A DNA stretch of 22,480 bases, taken from the NCBI GenBank assembly GCA_000433355.1, contig FR893143.1, forward strand, positions 1 to 22,480. Direction: 5' to 3'. Shown here one piece after another: positions 8,062 through 16,360 of the stretch. Source of the stretch: Alistipes sp. CAG:435. Lineage in GTDB: Bacteria > Bacteroidota > Bacteroidia > Bacteroidales > UBA932. The notes beneath the pieces are model-generated. The model did not search any database. It was given only the letters and a program-made list of their open reading frames with translations, and was not told where the DNA came from. Made by a program: the position numbers and the translations under genes. Each line of letters starts with the position of its first letter. The stretch's first letter is position 1.

Positions 8062-9936
8062 TCAGAGGACAACCTCCTGATAGCCGTCCCTGAGCATCGT
8101 CTTGTGAACCATGACAGGCTCCTTGCCGAGATTCTCGATCACGTACTCGCCCATGTCGGCAGGCACACAGACAATGTCCAGATAATCCATGTCGAAACTG
8201 CGCTCAGGATGCGCCACGCTGCGTACCCTGACGTGGTCACCATCGACAAGCGCAAGGACATGGAAGCGCTCTCCGTGAGTGTCCTGAGGGCATTCCGTCT
8301 CGAAATCCAGGCGCCTCAGGCTGAAATACAACTGCTCGTTCTCGCCGAGAATCAGTTCCTTCCATCCTTCGCCGGACGCGGCCACGCGAGGCCTCTGGAC
8401 GATATAGTCAGGACTCTGAGGGTCATGGATCACGGATGCCGTGCGATGCTGGGCCACGTTCTCCTCACCAAGGCGGGTGTGGATAGGCCTCTGCTTTCCG
8501 TCGAAGTCCAGACGGAGATAGTCGTACATCTTGTAGGTGTAGGAACCGATCGTGAGGGAGCCGATTTCAAGGATGACCTGGTTGCGTCCTGAGGAATGGA
8601 TGGTTCCGGCAGGCAGCATCACCTGGAGGCCCGGCTTTGACTCCTCGTAATTGACATATTTCATGTAGTCGCACGGTTTGTGCTCAGTGTCCGCCGCCTC
8701 TATGTCCTTGAAGAACCGAGGGATGTCGGCATCGTCACGGAAACCGATGAATGTCTTGGCATCGTGCCCGGTGACGCAGACGTAGTAGCTCTCGTCCTGG
8801 CGTCCGAACTCTCCGTAATGCTCACGATTGAAGGCTGAGCCCGAATGGCACTGGATGGACATGTTGCCGGTGGAGTGGTAACTGTCATCGTAGTTGAAAC
8901 GAATCGGGAAATAGCCGTGGAACTTCTCCACGCAGTCCTTGCTCATGAGGTTCACGCCTTCCTTGCAGACGAATGTGCAGAAGTTGATGTCCAGAGTCTC
9001 GCCTCCGACCTTCACCAGCACGCTGACCTCCATCGGTATGAAGTCGAACACCCAGGCCGCGTTCCTCATGTTGTCCGGCAGGTGACGGAGTTTCTTCATG
9101 TAGGAACCGCCCCACACTCCCTCAAGGTAGCAAGGCTTGGCCCTGAACGGGTATTTCACCAACTGTGCGCAGATGTCCGAGAACGTCTCGAAAGGCATCA
9201 TCACGATGTTCTTAGGGTCATCGGCGAGGAAGAAGAAATCTATGGCCGAGTTATGCAGAAGTTCCCTCCTGTTGCAGACAGCGATCTCAAAATCACAGTA
9301 ATAGCAACGACGGATCACACGGTTGATCTGGTCCGGACGCTCTTTGCCGATGTTGGAATACTCTCCTCCACGGATGCGCAGGATGGAGGTTTTCGGAGTG
9401 ATGTCGAAGAAGCACTTCACATCGTACAGCTTCCTGAATCTCGGAATGAGACAGCCGTAGCCGTAAACGGCCACAACCTTGCCCTTGCCTTCCTTCAAAG
9501 ACATCACATTTTCCTCGAACTTCTTGGTCTTGACCTCGTCAAGAAGGCCCTCATAGCCTCCCTTGTAGATCTTTCCGTAAAGAAGGGTCGGATCGATCTT
9601 GGTGTCCCAGATGAGGAGCGGATCGATCATGTTGTCGATTTCCTCACCGCTCTTGAAGCACTCCTTGTTCTGATCGATCGAGACGAACTCCACTCCGGCT
9701 ATCCGGCATTCCCTCGCCACAAGGTTCAGGAACAGTTTCCAGTCCACCGTGGTATAACCATCGAAAGCCAGGATCCGGTTGGATTCACGGGCGCTCTCAA
9801 TGACAGAGGCCGCGAATTTCTTCGCCACGGCAGGTGTGCCTCCTGAAACCACCGCGTCAATTGTCTTTTTGGACAGTTCCGGACGATTGACCGGCTTCGG
9901 GTCATCGAACGGAAACGGGTTGTACATAAAACTCAT
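8062..9936 (-). CDS. Phosphomannose-isomerase-like cupin enzyme with an N-terminal kinase-like domain
   Basis: A 624-residue two-part protein. The C-terminal half (about 310-624) is a class I mannose-6-phosphate isomerase-type double cupin. The four zinc ligands of that family appear present: Gln362 and His364 in MSIQCHSG, Glu382 in RQDESYYV and His447 in MLPAGTIHSSG. The N-terminal part (about 20-260) looks like a uridine-kinase/phosphoribulokinase fold that has lost its P-loop: where GxxGxGKS is expected there is RILAFDGYTTVDW, but FVSIDQN and PKTSILRIRGGEYS blocks remain. I see no ATP-binding Lys. Canonical ManA is 300-400 residues and lacks this part. AGGAG 8 nt before the ATG supports the start. 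The isomerase gene ends 16 nt upstream, so the two are co-transcribed. I infer a sugar or sugar-phosphate isomerase of unknown substrate; simple mannose-6-phosphate isomerase is an alternative. Confidence 0.72.
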   Translation of the reverse strand: MSFMYNPFPFDDPKPVNRPELSKKTIDAVVSGGTPAVAKKFAASVIESARESNRILAFDGYTTVDWKLFLNLVARECRIAGVEFVSIDQNKECFKSGEEIDNMIDPLLIWDTKIDPTLLYGKIYKGGYEGLLDEVKTKKFEENVMSLKEGKGKVVAVYGYGCLIPRFRKLYDVKCFFDITPKTSILRIRGGEYSNIGKERPDQINRVIRRCYYCDFEIAVCNRRELLHNSAIDFFFLADDPKNIVMMPFETFSDICAQLVKYPFRAKPCYLEGVWGGSYMKKLRHLPDNMRNAAWVFDFIPMEVSVLVKVGGETLDINFCTFVCKEGVNLMSKDCVEKFHGYFPIRFNYDDSYHSTGNMSIQCHSGSAFNREHYGEFGRQDESYYVCVTGHDAKTFIGFRDDADIPRFFKDIEAADTEHKPCDYMKYVNYEESKPGLQVMLPAGTIHSSGRNQVILEIGSLTIGSYTYKMYDYLRLDFDGKQRPIHTRLGEENVAQHRTASVIHDPQSPDYIVQRPRVAASGEGWKELILGENEQLYFSLRRLDFETECPQDTHGERFHVLALVDGDHVRVRSVAHPERSFDMDYLDIVCVPADMGEYVIENLGKEPVMVHKTMLRDGYQEVVL

Positions 9937-9952
9937 TTTGCGTTTCTCCTAT

Positions 9953-11392
9953 TTATCTGATATCATAAAACTCAAATCCCATGATCTCGGCGAACGCGGC
10001 CAGCTCCGCACGCCAGTCTCCGTCCACTATGGCGTAATGCTGTGTAACGCCGACCTTGAGAAGCCTCTCGAACAGTTCCTTGACCGGAACGACCGGACGG
10101 AATATGCTGTGGGAATATGTCGCCAGGACATGCTCTCCCGGAAGCGACTCGGCCTGGAAGCAGACCATCTTGTACTTCCCGTTCTCCTCATAGATGCCGG
10201 TGACCGTCTTCATTCCCGTGCTGAAACGGTACCACGCGAACGGTGCCCCGGCATATTTCCAGCTGGTCTTAGCGAAGCGGACATCCCTGGCGATCAGCAC
10301 ATTGTCCTGCCACTCAGGATCGTTGTGGTCGTTCGGTCCGGCATGTCCTCCGGCGAAGGTGCCGAAATCGTTCTCAATGTGGAACGGCTCGATGAAGTTC
10401 ACATGGCCTCCCGAGATCAGTTTCAGGACAAAGGTCGCCAGTCCGGCTCCCATGTCAGCCTCGGGCACAAGGACACTCATGTTCTCGTTGAACCAGTCGT
10501 GATAGAATCCGGCACGGCAGCCGCTGACCTTGAATGTGGCCCTGTCGATGTCATTATACACCATGACGTCCACATCGTTGTCCCTGGCCATGTTCTTCAA
10601 CGCCAACGATGCCTTCACGCAGCCGATGAACTTGTCATATTCCACATCCTCCATCATCCGGTAACGGGACGTGAGCGTGTCTGCATATTCCTTGACCTCC
10701 ACGTCCGTCAGTGCGTCGATATATTCCTTGTAGTCTGAATACGGCAGGTAGTGGATCTCCGGTCCGATCTTGGTGAACAGGTCATAGTTGTCGATGTACG
10801 TCGACCACATCGCCTCGTTCATGTTGGCCATGAGGCCTACATTGGATTTACGGAGCACCGCCCGTGCCAGGGCCGCGCGGGAGAAGACCCTGATCTGTTC
10901 ATTCACCTCATCTCTTGTGCCCATGACGAAGCGCACATCCTTCCGTGGAACCCTGCGCACCGAGCCGGAAGCCTCAAGGGAGCCGACCAGTGTGCCCGAG
11001 CAGAGATATTCAATGAAATCATCCTCATCAAGTGTGGTCTCGAACGCCATCCTGTCTTTCGCCACGTTCACGAAGATCATCGGGATTTGGGGGCAATCCC
11101 TCAAGAAACGGATCCAGGCGAAGTCCTCGCTCCATGAAAGGAACTCGGCGATGATGAAATCCACCCTGCTGTTGTAGAACAGATCCATGGCTTTCTCCGC
11201 GTCTTCCCTCTCGTACACGATGCCGGGATATTCGACATCAAGGAAATCAAGGGATTCGACTATCTGCCGTGAAACGGCTTCCTTCTTTTCACCGTATGAA
11301 CCTCTTTTAGGCCCGGAGAGGTTTTTGAACCTTGGGGAAGCGACGAGCAGCAAACCTGCCTTCGGCTTTCTTGTTTTTGTTTCCTTTTTCAT
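9953..11392 (-). CDS. L-arabinose/L-fucose isomerase-family enzyme
   Basis: A 479-residue cytoplasmic aldose-ketose isomerase of the AraA/FucI superfamily. The N-terminal half holds Rossmann-like segments (KAGLLLVASPRF, VDFIIAEFLSW, PQIPMIFVNV). The C-terminal half carries likely metal and catalytic residues: Glu311 in VPEADMGAGLAT, Glu335 in NFIEPFHIENDFG, His350 in GGHAGPND and His452 in TQHYAIVDGDW. These correspond in order and spacing to Glu306, Glu333, His350 and His450 of E. coli AraA. The end (WRAELAAFAEIMGFEFYDI) also aligns with the AraA tail. Overall similarity seems too low to assume L-arabinose as substrate. The start overlaps the transporter's stop codon (ATGA), so translation is coupled. 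Its partners are a transporter, a cupin isomerase and a mutarotase, pointing to catabolism of one particular aldose, unidentified. Confidence 0.8.
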   Translation of the reverse strand: MKKETKTRKPKAGLLLVASPRFKNLSGPKRGSYGEKKEAVSRQIVESLDFLDVEYPGIVYEREDAEKAMDLFYNSRVDFIIAEFLSWSEDFAWIRFLRDCPQIPMIFVNVAKDRMAFETTLDEDDFIEYLCSGTLVGSLEASGSVRRVPRKDVRFVMGTRDEVNEQIRVFSRAALARAVLRKSNVGLMANMNEAMWSTYIDNYDLFTKIGPEIHYLPYSDYKEYIDALTDVEVKEYADTLTSRYRMMEDVEYDKFIGCVKASLALKNMARDNDVDVMVYNDIDRATFKVSGCRAGFYHDWFNENMSVLVPEADMGAGLATFVLKLISGGHVNFIEPFHIENDFGTFAGGHAGPNDHNDPEWQDNVLIARDVRFAKTSWKYAGAPFAWYRFSTGMKTVTGIYEENGKYKMVCFQAESLPGEHVLATYSHSIFRPVVPVKELFERLLKVGVTQHYAIVDGDWRAELAAFAEIMGFEFYDIR

Positions 11393-12687
11393 TTATTCAG
11401 TTTGTTGTAGTCTTTTTGATAATTTGTGTAGCTCACGACCGCCATCATGATTCCGCAGGCCAGCCAGATGCATCCGAGCACAGGGAATGTGGCCTGAAGA
11501 CTGCCAAGGCTCTGCTTCATGGCTCCAAGGGCGACAGGAGCGAGCGCACCGACAGCGAATCCGGTCGTTATCATCGCGCTGGAGCATGACGCGTGAAGAT
11601 TCTCAGGGGTGACGTCATAAAGAACCGCGTAAGTGTTGGCATCAAAGAACGCCCTGAAGAAGCCCCAGGCGGCAAAACATAAATAGAGTACGGTCAGGGT
11701 TGTGCTTCGCGCGATGAAGAAAAGCGGCAGGGCTCCCAACAGCAGGCCGGCCGCCTGAAGGAGCATCCTCGCCTTATGGTTCCTGGCCGCGAGCCTGTCC
11801 GAAAGCGTGCCGGAGATCAGGACACCGACAAAGGCGGCGACATACGTCCAGAACATCGAATTGAATCCTGCCGCGGCCTGGCTCTGGCCAAGCTCTTCCT
11901 GAAGATACGCCGGCATCCATGTCATGTAGCCGGTGATCACGAAGATCAGTCCAGAGAAACCAATCGTCAGAACAGCGGCCGTAGGTGTTGTGAACACGGT
12001 CTTGAAACCATCCAGGATGCCAGGCTTGCTCCGATCCTTCTCCGCCTGCTCAGCCGCGGTCAAAGGCTTGTCTTTCAGCCTGAAAGCCATAAGGATACCC
12101 CAGAATATTCCCGCCACACCAAAAATAATGAATGAATATTTCCACCCGTTCCCCGGAGCGGCCTTGTCGAAATAGTCAGCTATGGCGCCGGCCAGCCATC
12201 CGGCCACTATCACGCCCACGTAGTATGCGGTCTGATGTATGGACATCGCCCTGGCTCTCGTTTCCGTGTGGTACTGCCCCAGAAGAGAATAGTTAGCGGG
12301 ACCGAAGAAAGCCTCGCCGCCGCCGGTGGCGACACTTCTCATGATCACGAGAAGGAACACGCTGTTGGCCAGCCCGGTGAACATCGTGGCCACGCTCCAG
12401 AACAGGATCGAGCCTGTGACCACCCATTTACGGCTGAGCCTGTCGCCCGCCAGACCGCCCAGCGGCACCATGCAGGCATAGAACAGATTGAACACTGTGG
12501 CGATCAGGCCGACAGATGTGTCCGTCAGGTTCAACGCCTCCCTTATGGAAGGAAGCACGGTGTTGAACACCTGCCTGTCACCTTGGTTCAGCAGGTACGC
12601 CATCCAAAGGAGAAGCAGGACCTCCCACTTGACCCAAGACTTTTCCTGAACACTTTTCGTGGCCGGAATTTCAGTTGATTTTTTCAT
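11389..12687 (-). CDS. MFS sugar or sugar-acid transporter
   Basis: A 432-residue major facilitator with about 12 hydrophobic segments. The loop 2-3 signature appears as GGLAGDRLSRKW. A block GGGEAFFGPANYSLLGQYHTETRARAMSIHQTAYYVG, followed by a second half containing SGTLSDRLAARNHKARM, resembles the anion:cation symporter (ACS) and hexose-phosphate/hexuronate branches. The start is set at ATG 12687 (MKKSTEIPATK); a further ATG at 12738 would lie upstream of the likely transcription start (-7 box TATATTTG at 12713-12706). It is the first gene of the transporter-isomerase-cupin operon and its stop overlaps the next start by 4 nt. The divergent GntR regulator and repeated operator-like sites over its promoter suggest substrate-induced derepression. 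The substrate is not predictable from sequence. Confidence 0.85.
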   Translation of the reverse strand: MKKSTEIPATKSVQEKSWVKWEVLLLLWMAYLLNQGDRQVFNTVLPSIREALNLTDTSVGLIATVFNLFYACMVPLGGLAGDRLSRKWVVTGSILFWSVATMFTGLANSVFLLVIMRSVATGGGEAFFGPANYSLLGQYHTETRARAMSIHQTAYYVGVIVAGWLAGAIADYFDKAAPGNGWKYSFIIFGVAGIFWGILMAFRLKDKPLTAAEQAEKDRSKPGILDGFKTVFTTPTAAVLTIGFSGLIFVITGYMTWMPAYLQEELGQSQAAAGFNSMFWTYVAAFVGVLISGTLSDRLAARNHKARMLLQAAGLLLGALPLFFIARSTTLTVLYLCFAAWGFFRAFFDANTYAVLYDVTPENLHASCSSAMITTGFAVGALAPVALGAMKQSLGSLQATFPVLGCIWLACGIMMAVVSYTNYQKDYNKLNK

Positions 12688-12705
12688 TTCAGTCCTTATT
12701 TCCTG

Positions 12706-12730
12706 CAAATATAATGATTTTTGGAATAAA
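12706..12730 (-). promoter_or_regulatory. Likely promoter of the transporter operon
   Basis: On the minus strand TATATTTG (12713-12706) is a perfect match to the Bacteroidota -7 box TAnnTTTG. It lies 19 nt before the ATG at 12687, with AAGGA (AATAAGGACTG) near the start as a possible ribosome site. The -33 element is weak (TTTATT at 12730-12725), and the TACCACAC repeats start exactly there. This fits a promoter that a bound repressor could block. Confidence 0.55.
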
Positions 12731-12749
12731 TACCACACTATACCACACC
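12731..12749. promoter_or_regulatory. Putative GntR operator 1: tandem TACCACAC repeats, 10-bp phase
   Basis: TACCACACT (12731-12739) and TACCACACC (12741-12749) are direct repeats with starts exactly one helical turn apart. They lie at and just upstream of the -33 region of the transporter-operon promoter, between two divergent genes, one of which is a GntR regulator. Binding by that regulator is inferred from position and repetition only. Confidence 0.55.
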
Positions 12750-12796
12750 AGTTTTCTTCAAAAAATGTATAGAGATTGAAAAATTAACTGTAACTT

Positions 12797-12815
12797 TACC
12801 ACACCAAAGCACACC
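12797..12815. promoter_or_regulatory. Putative GntR operator 2: second tandem pair, 10-bp phase
   Basis: TACCACACC (12797-12805) is an exact copy of the repeat at 12741. It is followed 10 bp later by a diverged copy, AAGCACACC (12807-12815). This repeats the arrangement of operator 1. It sits 27-45 nt upstream of the GntR start codon, over the likely promoter of that gene, suggesting autoregulation (inference). Confidence 0.5.
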
Positions 12816-12841
12816 CTTATAAGAAAGAAGGATAGTGAAAT

Positions 12842-13864
12842 ATGATTAGTTTCGCGATTGACACAACAAGCAAGACAGCTGTCTATAAGCAGCTTATATC
12901 AGCCGTATCTGATGCCGTGAAAGACGGAAGGTTGAAAACCGGTGAGTTGGTTCCGTCCATGAACGCTCTTTCCGGAGAGCTGGGAATCTCCAAGGAGACG
13001 GTCAAGCGGGCATACTACCTCCTGCGGTCGAACGGAATCCTGGAAGCGCAGCAAGGCAAGGGATTCTACGTGGCGGACACTTCCGCAAAGAGCGCCATAT
13101 CAGTGCTTTTCCTCATTGACAGATTCAGCGTCTATAAGCAGGAGATCGTGCACGGGTTCCACCAGGAATTGAAAGGACGGTCCGAAGACACAATCCTGCT
13201 GCACAATCAAGACATCGGGATATTCGAATATTTCATAAACGAGAATCTTGGAAAATTCGACTGGTACGTCGTGCTGCCCCACTTCAGCCTTGACAAGACC
13301 GTTCAGGAAAGGGCAAGAAAAATAATCAAAAGGATTCCCAACCACAAGCTGATAATGGCGGACCACCTCATGCCAGGCATGGCGGGAAATTTCGGAGCCG
13401 CCTATCAGGATTTCGAGAACGATGTGTACTCGGGGCTGGAACAGGGCGCGGAGAAACTGGAAAAGATCGGTAACCTTAAAGTTATAGCGATGCCCACATC
13501 ACTGTACTGGCCTGTCATAAAGAAGAAAGTGACCGGCTTCTGTCAGGAGCATGGGATAGATGTGGAATTTCTCAGCGAGGCCCCGTCAACGGTAAGGAAA
13601 GGCGATGCGTTCCTTATCCTGACCAGCCAACTGGACTCTGGCCTGATCGCCTTGGTGGACAACGCTAAAGGGCTCAAGGTCGGGACCGACTATCACATAA
13701 TCTCCTACAATGACTCCCCTGTTGACCGCGTAGTTCTCAACGGCTTGACGACCATCTCCACTGACTTCAACGAGATGGGCCGCGAGATCGCAAGAATGAT
13801 CAACGACAGGACACTGTGGAAAACCCACATTAGATTCAAGATGAACAAACGCAGCACATTCTGA
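12842..13864 (+). CDS. GntR-family regulator of the divergent sugar operon
   Basis: A 340-residue protein. The N-terminal GntR winged helix (VSDAVKDGRLKTGELVPSMNALSGELGISKETVKRAYYLLRSNGIL, residues about 22-70) is followed by a periplasmic-binding-like sensor domain (about 85-335) with DYHIISYNDSPVDRVVLNGLTTISTDFNEMG. It is a paralogue of the regulator at 6899-7933 and resembles the Bacteroides FucR type, known as a sugar-responsive repressor. The ATG at 12842 follows GAAGGATAG, a reasonable ribosome site. It diverges from the transporter operon across 154 bp that hold both tandem repeat pairs, so regulation of that operon and of itself is the best guess. Its TGA overlaps the ATG of the mutarotase gene (TGATG), so the two are translationally coupled. 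Confidence 0.88.
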   Translation: MISFAIDTTSKTAVYKQLISAVSDAVKDGRLKTGELVPSMNALSGELGISKETVKRAYYLLRSNGILEAQQGKGFYVADTSAKSAISVLFLIDRFSVYKQEIVHGFHQELKGRSEDTILLHNQDIGIFEYFINENLGKFDWYVVLPHFSLDKTVQERARKIIKRIPNHKLIMADHLMPGMAGNFGAAYQDFENDVYSGLEQGAEKLEKIGNLKVIAMPTSLYWPVIKKKVTGFCQEHGIDVEFLSEAPSTVRKGDAFLILTSQLDSGLIALVDNAKGLKVGTDYHIISYNDSPVDRVVLNGLTTISTDFNEMGREIARMINDRTLWKTHIRFKMNKRSTF

Positions 13865-14746
13865 TGATTGAATTACACAACCGTTCGACCAAACTGGTCC
13901 TGGCGCGTCCGGATGTCGCAACTCCCTACTACAGAGGCACCCGCTTCGACAGGAGCGGAATAATCCTGTCCCTCGAAAGCCGCGGCAGGAAATATGTCAG
14001 CCAATGGTTTCGGGAATATGACCCGTTCAATCACGACGCCGTAGGCGGACCGGCTGAGGAGTTCTCGCCGATAGGCTATGACAACGCCGATCCGGGGGGG
14101 AGGTTTTCTGAAGCCTGGGGTAGGTCTGCTGGAGAGGGATGTTGATGAATATGACCACTTCCGCCTGTACAAAGTGCTGGACGAAGGCGAAAGGGACTTC
14201 AAGGCGGCGCCCGGCCAGACGGAATTCAGGCATAGGATGGCGGCAGGAGGATATTCATACGATTACATGAAAAGGATCATCATCCCCCGGGAAGGGACTC
14301 TGGTTCTGGAGCATATTCTGAAGAACACTGGAAAGGGGATCATGGACATGTATGTCTATAACCACAATTTTTTCGTCCTTGACGGGGCATCGACCGGAAA
14401 AGCCACCGTCATCACCCTTCCTTTCAAACCTCAAGGGCATTGGCGTGATGAATATGACAGCGTGGCGCTTACCGACAACGGAATACGCTTCTCAAGGGAC
14501 CTGAGACCCGGAGAGACCATATTCATGGGTGACCTCAAGGGTTCCGAACAGCGGAAGAATTACAGTTTCAGGCTTGCGAACACCGCGAATGGCCTGACCG
14601 TGGATGCCCGTTCGGACGCCGCGATGGAATACGCCGTGTTTTGGTGCAACCACGAAGTCGCATGCCTCGAACCCTATACCCACCTCCTCATCGAGCCCGG
14701 CCGCCAGGCGGAATGGAAGATAGAGTACCATTTCGGAACCATGTGA
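13864..14746 (+). pseudogene. Aldose-1-epimerase (mutarotase)-like gene, frameshifted at a G7 tract
   Basis: Two overlapping frames together make a normal-length galactose-mutarotase-like protein (about 293 residues), which would interconvert sugar anomers. The first frame (from ATG 13864, ending 14145) gives MIELHNRSTKLVLARPDVATPYYRG and AVGGPAEEFSPIGYDNADPGG. The second (ending 14746) continues GFLKPGVGLLERDVDEYDHF. VYNHNFF supplies the likely catalytic His, and LEPYTHLLIEPGRQAEW the conserved Glu with the family-typical tail. The frames switch at seven Gs (14094-14100); six Gs would give one continuous frame. As given, the gene is broken after about 79 native residues. Causes may be a sequencing or assembly indel, a recent mutation, or slip-strand phase variation. 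It overlaps the GntR stop by 1 nt and evidently belongs to the sugar locus. Confidence 0.8.
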
Positions 14747-14810
14747 CAAACGCGTTCCCAGGTGCAAACGTCGCATTTTGCAAAAAAACGTTCCCTGAAT
14801 GAATGGCGGA

Positions 14811-16156
14811 CTAGAAATAATAAGTGTAGCTCATGCCAAGGAATGGAGAGATTTTATCGAATCCTTTGAACATACCTTTAATATAATGAATATAGTAACA
14901 GTGCCAGTCACCTTTGGCCCATGCGAAACCGTATGACGCTTTAATGGCACGTGATGTCTGAAAACCATATTGGCAGCCAACACCAACATACATTGACGTA
15001 TATTCGGAAGTGATGACATTCCAGTTCAAATCCACCGGAATCACCATCTCATTTACGGTCAGGCTTTCCTTTGAGCCATAGGAAGAATCATCATATCTTA
15101 TTTTTGTGTAGGCCATCAGAGCCTTGGCTCCGATAATAAGATTCAACGGATGTCTCTGGTCTCCGAACCTTATCATCCCACCTGCAGCTATTGAGAAAGG
15201 ATATGCCTCATAACCAGTGTCATAAGAATATCCAACATCCGCTGACAAAGTTAATCCAAAGCGTATGCAAGATTGGCTGGACCTATAACTTCCGCGGGAT
15301 GATGCATCTGACGACCTACTTTGTGACACCGATGTCTTGTAAACCGAGGAATATGCTTCATTATTCCGGGTGGCGGTGGCGTATTTGTCGCTCACATACC
15401 TGATTGTCTCGTCATCAGCGGCATATTCCATGGCCATTCTTTTGTCCGCGTAGGAGGATTCAGACGTGAACTTGTCCGCCATCAGGCGGGCGATCTTGCT
15501 GGAGGCGCGCTTGTCATAGGAACTGGCGGGATAATCCTTGCGGAATTGCTTCAGCGCGTCGATGGTGTTGACACGGAGGGCGTTGAAATAAGCCTGCGAG
15601 GTTGACAGGTCGGCGATGGCGTCATCGGCCTCCTGTTTGTAGATCCGGTGCTCGGACTCGGCGAGATACCGCTTGTAGGAATCTATCGTATTCTGGCCTT
15701 TGGCTTTCAGCCAGAGAGGAAGATCATCGATCCTGTCGGCCACATCCTCCCGGAACGCGGAATCAGGATATTTCTTCATGAACGCATCGAGACTGGCGAC
15801 GCTTTGGCTGGCGACGGCATCGGTGTAATCCTTCCGTTCCATCGCGACACATTTGTCCAGAATCGCTTTCGCATCGGTGTTTGCAGGGTACTTGGCCAGA
15901 ATCTCCAGGAAGGCGAATGTCATCAGGGTCCTCCGGGAATAATTCGCGCCTGTTCCGAAACCATCCTTGTCAAGTCTCCCTGATCTCGTAGGCATACTCA
16001 AGAACCTGCTCGACCTGTTCCTCATCAAACCATTCGTAAAAGACCTGTCTGAATCCGTCGTTCGCATCCAGAAGTATCTCTCTGGAGAAAAACTGTATTC
16101 CTGAGTTGGCTATTAAAGTCTGGACCCTAAGTCTCGTTTTATTTTGGGGTTATCAT
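14811..16156 (-). pseudogene. Degraded envelope protein: helical repeats plus C-terminal beta-barrel
   Basis: The longest open part (14811-16067, or from ATG 15923) gives about 370 native residues. An alpha-helical, TPR-like region (for example FMKKYPDSAFREDVADRIDDL, TIDSYKRYLAESEHRIYKQEADDAI) is followed by a Ser-rich hinge and a beta-barrel-like half with alternating aromatic strands ending in GMSYTYYF, as in outer-membrane proteins. Upstream coding signal continues with three lesions. ATG 16156 (MITPK) hits TAA at once; dropping one T restores MITPKKTRLRVQTLIANSGIQFF. That frame then reads FRQVFYEWFDEEQVEQVLEYAYEI to a TGA at 15972-15970, and continues past it (WFRNRRELFPEDPDD). A frameshift near 15925 leads into the long frame. 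A promoter-like TATATTTG lies about 45 nt upstream of ATG 16156. I do not recognise the family. A shorter functional protein from 15923 is possible. Confidence 0.6.
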
Positions 16157-16282
16157 ATTTTGCGGCTCCACTCTGCCCAGTGGTATGGCATTGCCGCAAA
16201 TATAACGAATTTTGTCCGGAAAGCGAACATCTTTCTGAACCAATGAATATACGTGGCGGATAAGCGGCTCATAATCAATTAA

Positions 16283-16328
16283 AAGGCCAAAGTCCTGACG
16301 CTGGTAACGGCATCAGGACTTCGGTCTT
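16283..16328 (-). terminator. Rho-independent terminator of dsbD
   Basis: AAGTCCTGA (16290-16298) and TCAGGACTT (16313-16321) form a perfect 9-bp stem, extended outward by imperfect pairing of AAGGCC with GGTCTT, around a 14-nt loop. Read on the minus strand it is followed by TTTGGCCTTTTAATT. It lies about 30 nt after the dsbD stop codon. Confidence 0.8.
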
Positions 16329-16360
16329 TATATTCATTTACAGCACATTAAGTGCCACGG

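Noticed and set aside
8845..9846. A 333-residue plus-strand ORF opposite the PMI-like gene
   Set aside because: No domain is recognisable, and the minus-strand frame carries conserved zinc ligands and a good ribosome site.
14094..14100. Programmed ribosomal frameshifting at the G7 tract
   Set aside because: The tract alone is not a known slippery site, and no downstream structure or upstream pairing was recognised; an indel or phase variation is simpler.
16156..16202. Inverted repeat GCCGCAAA/TTTGCGGC as an RNA switch ahead of the degraded envelope gene
   Set aside because: The upstream arm overlaps the promoter -7 box and would not be fully transcribed, so a leader hairpin is unlikely.
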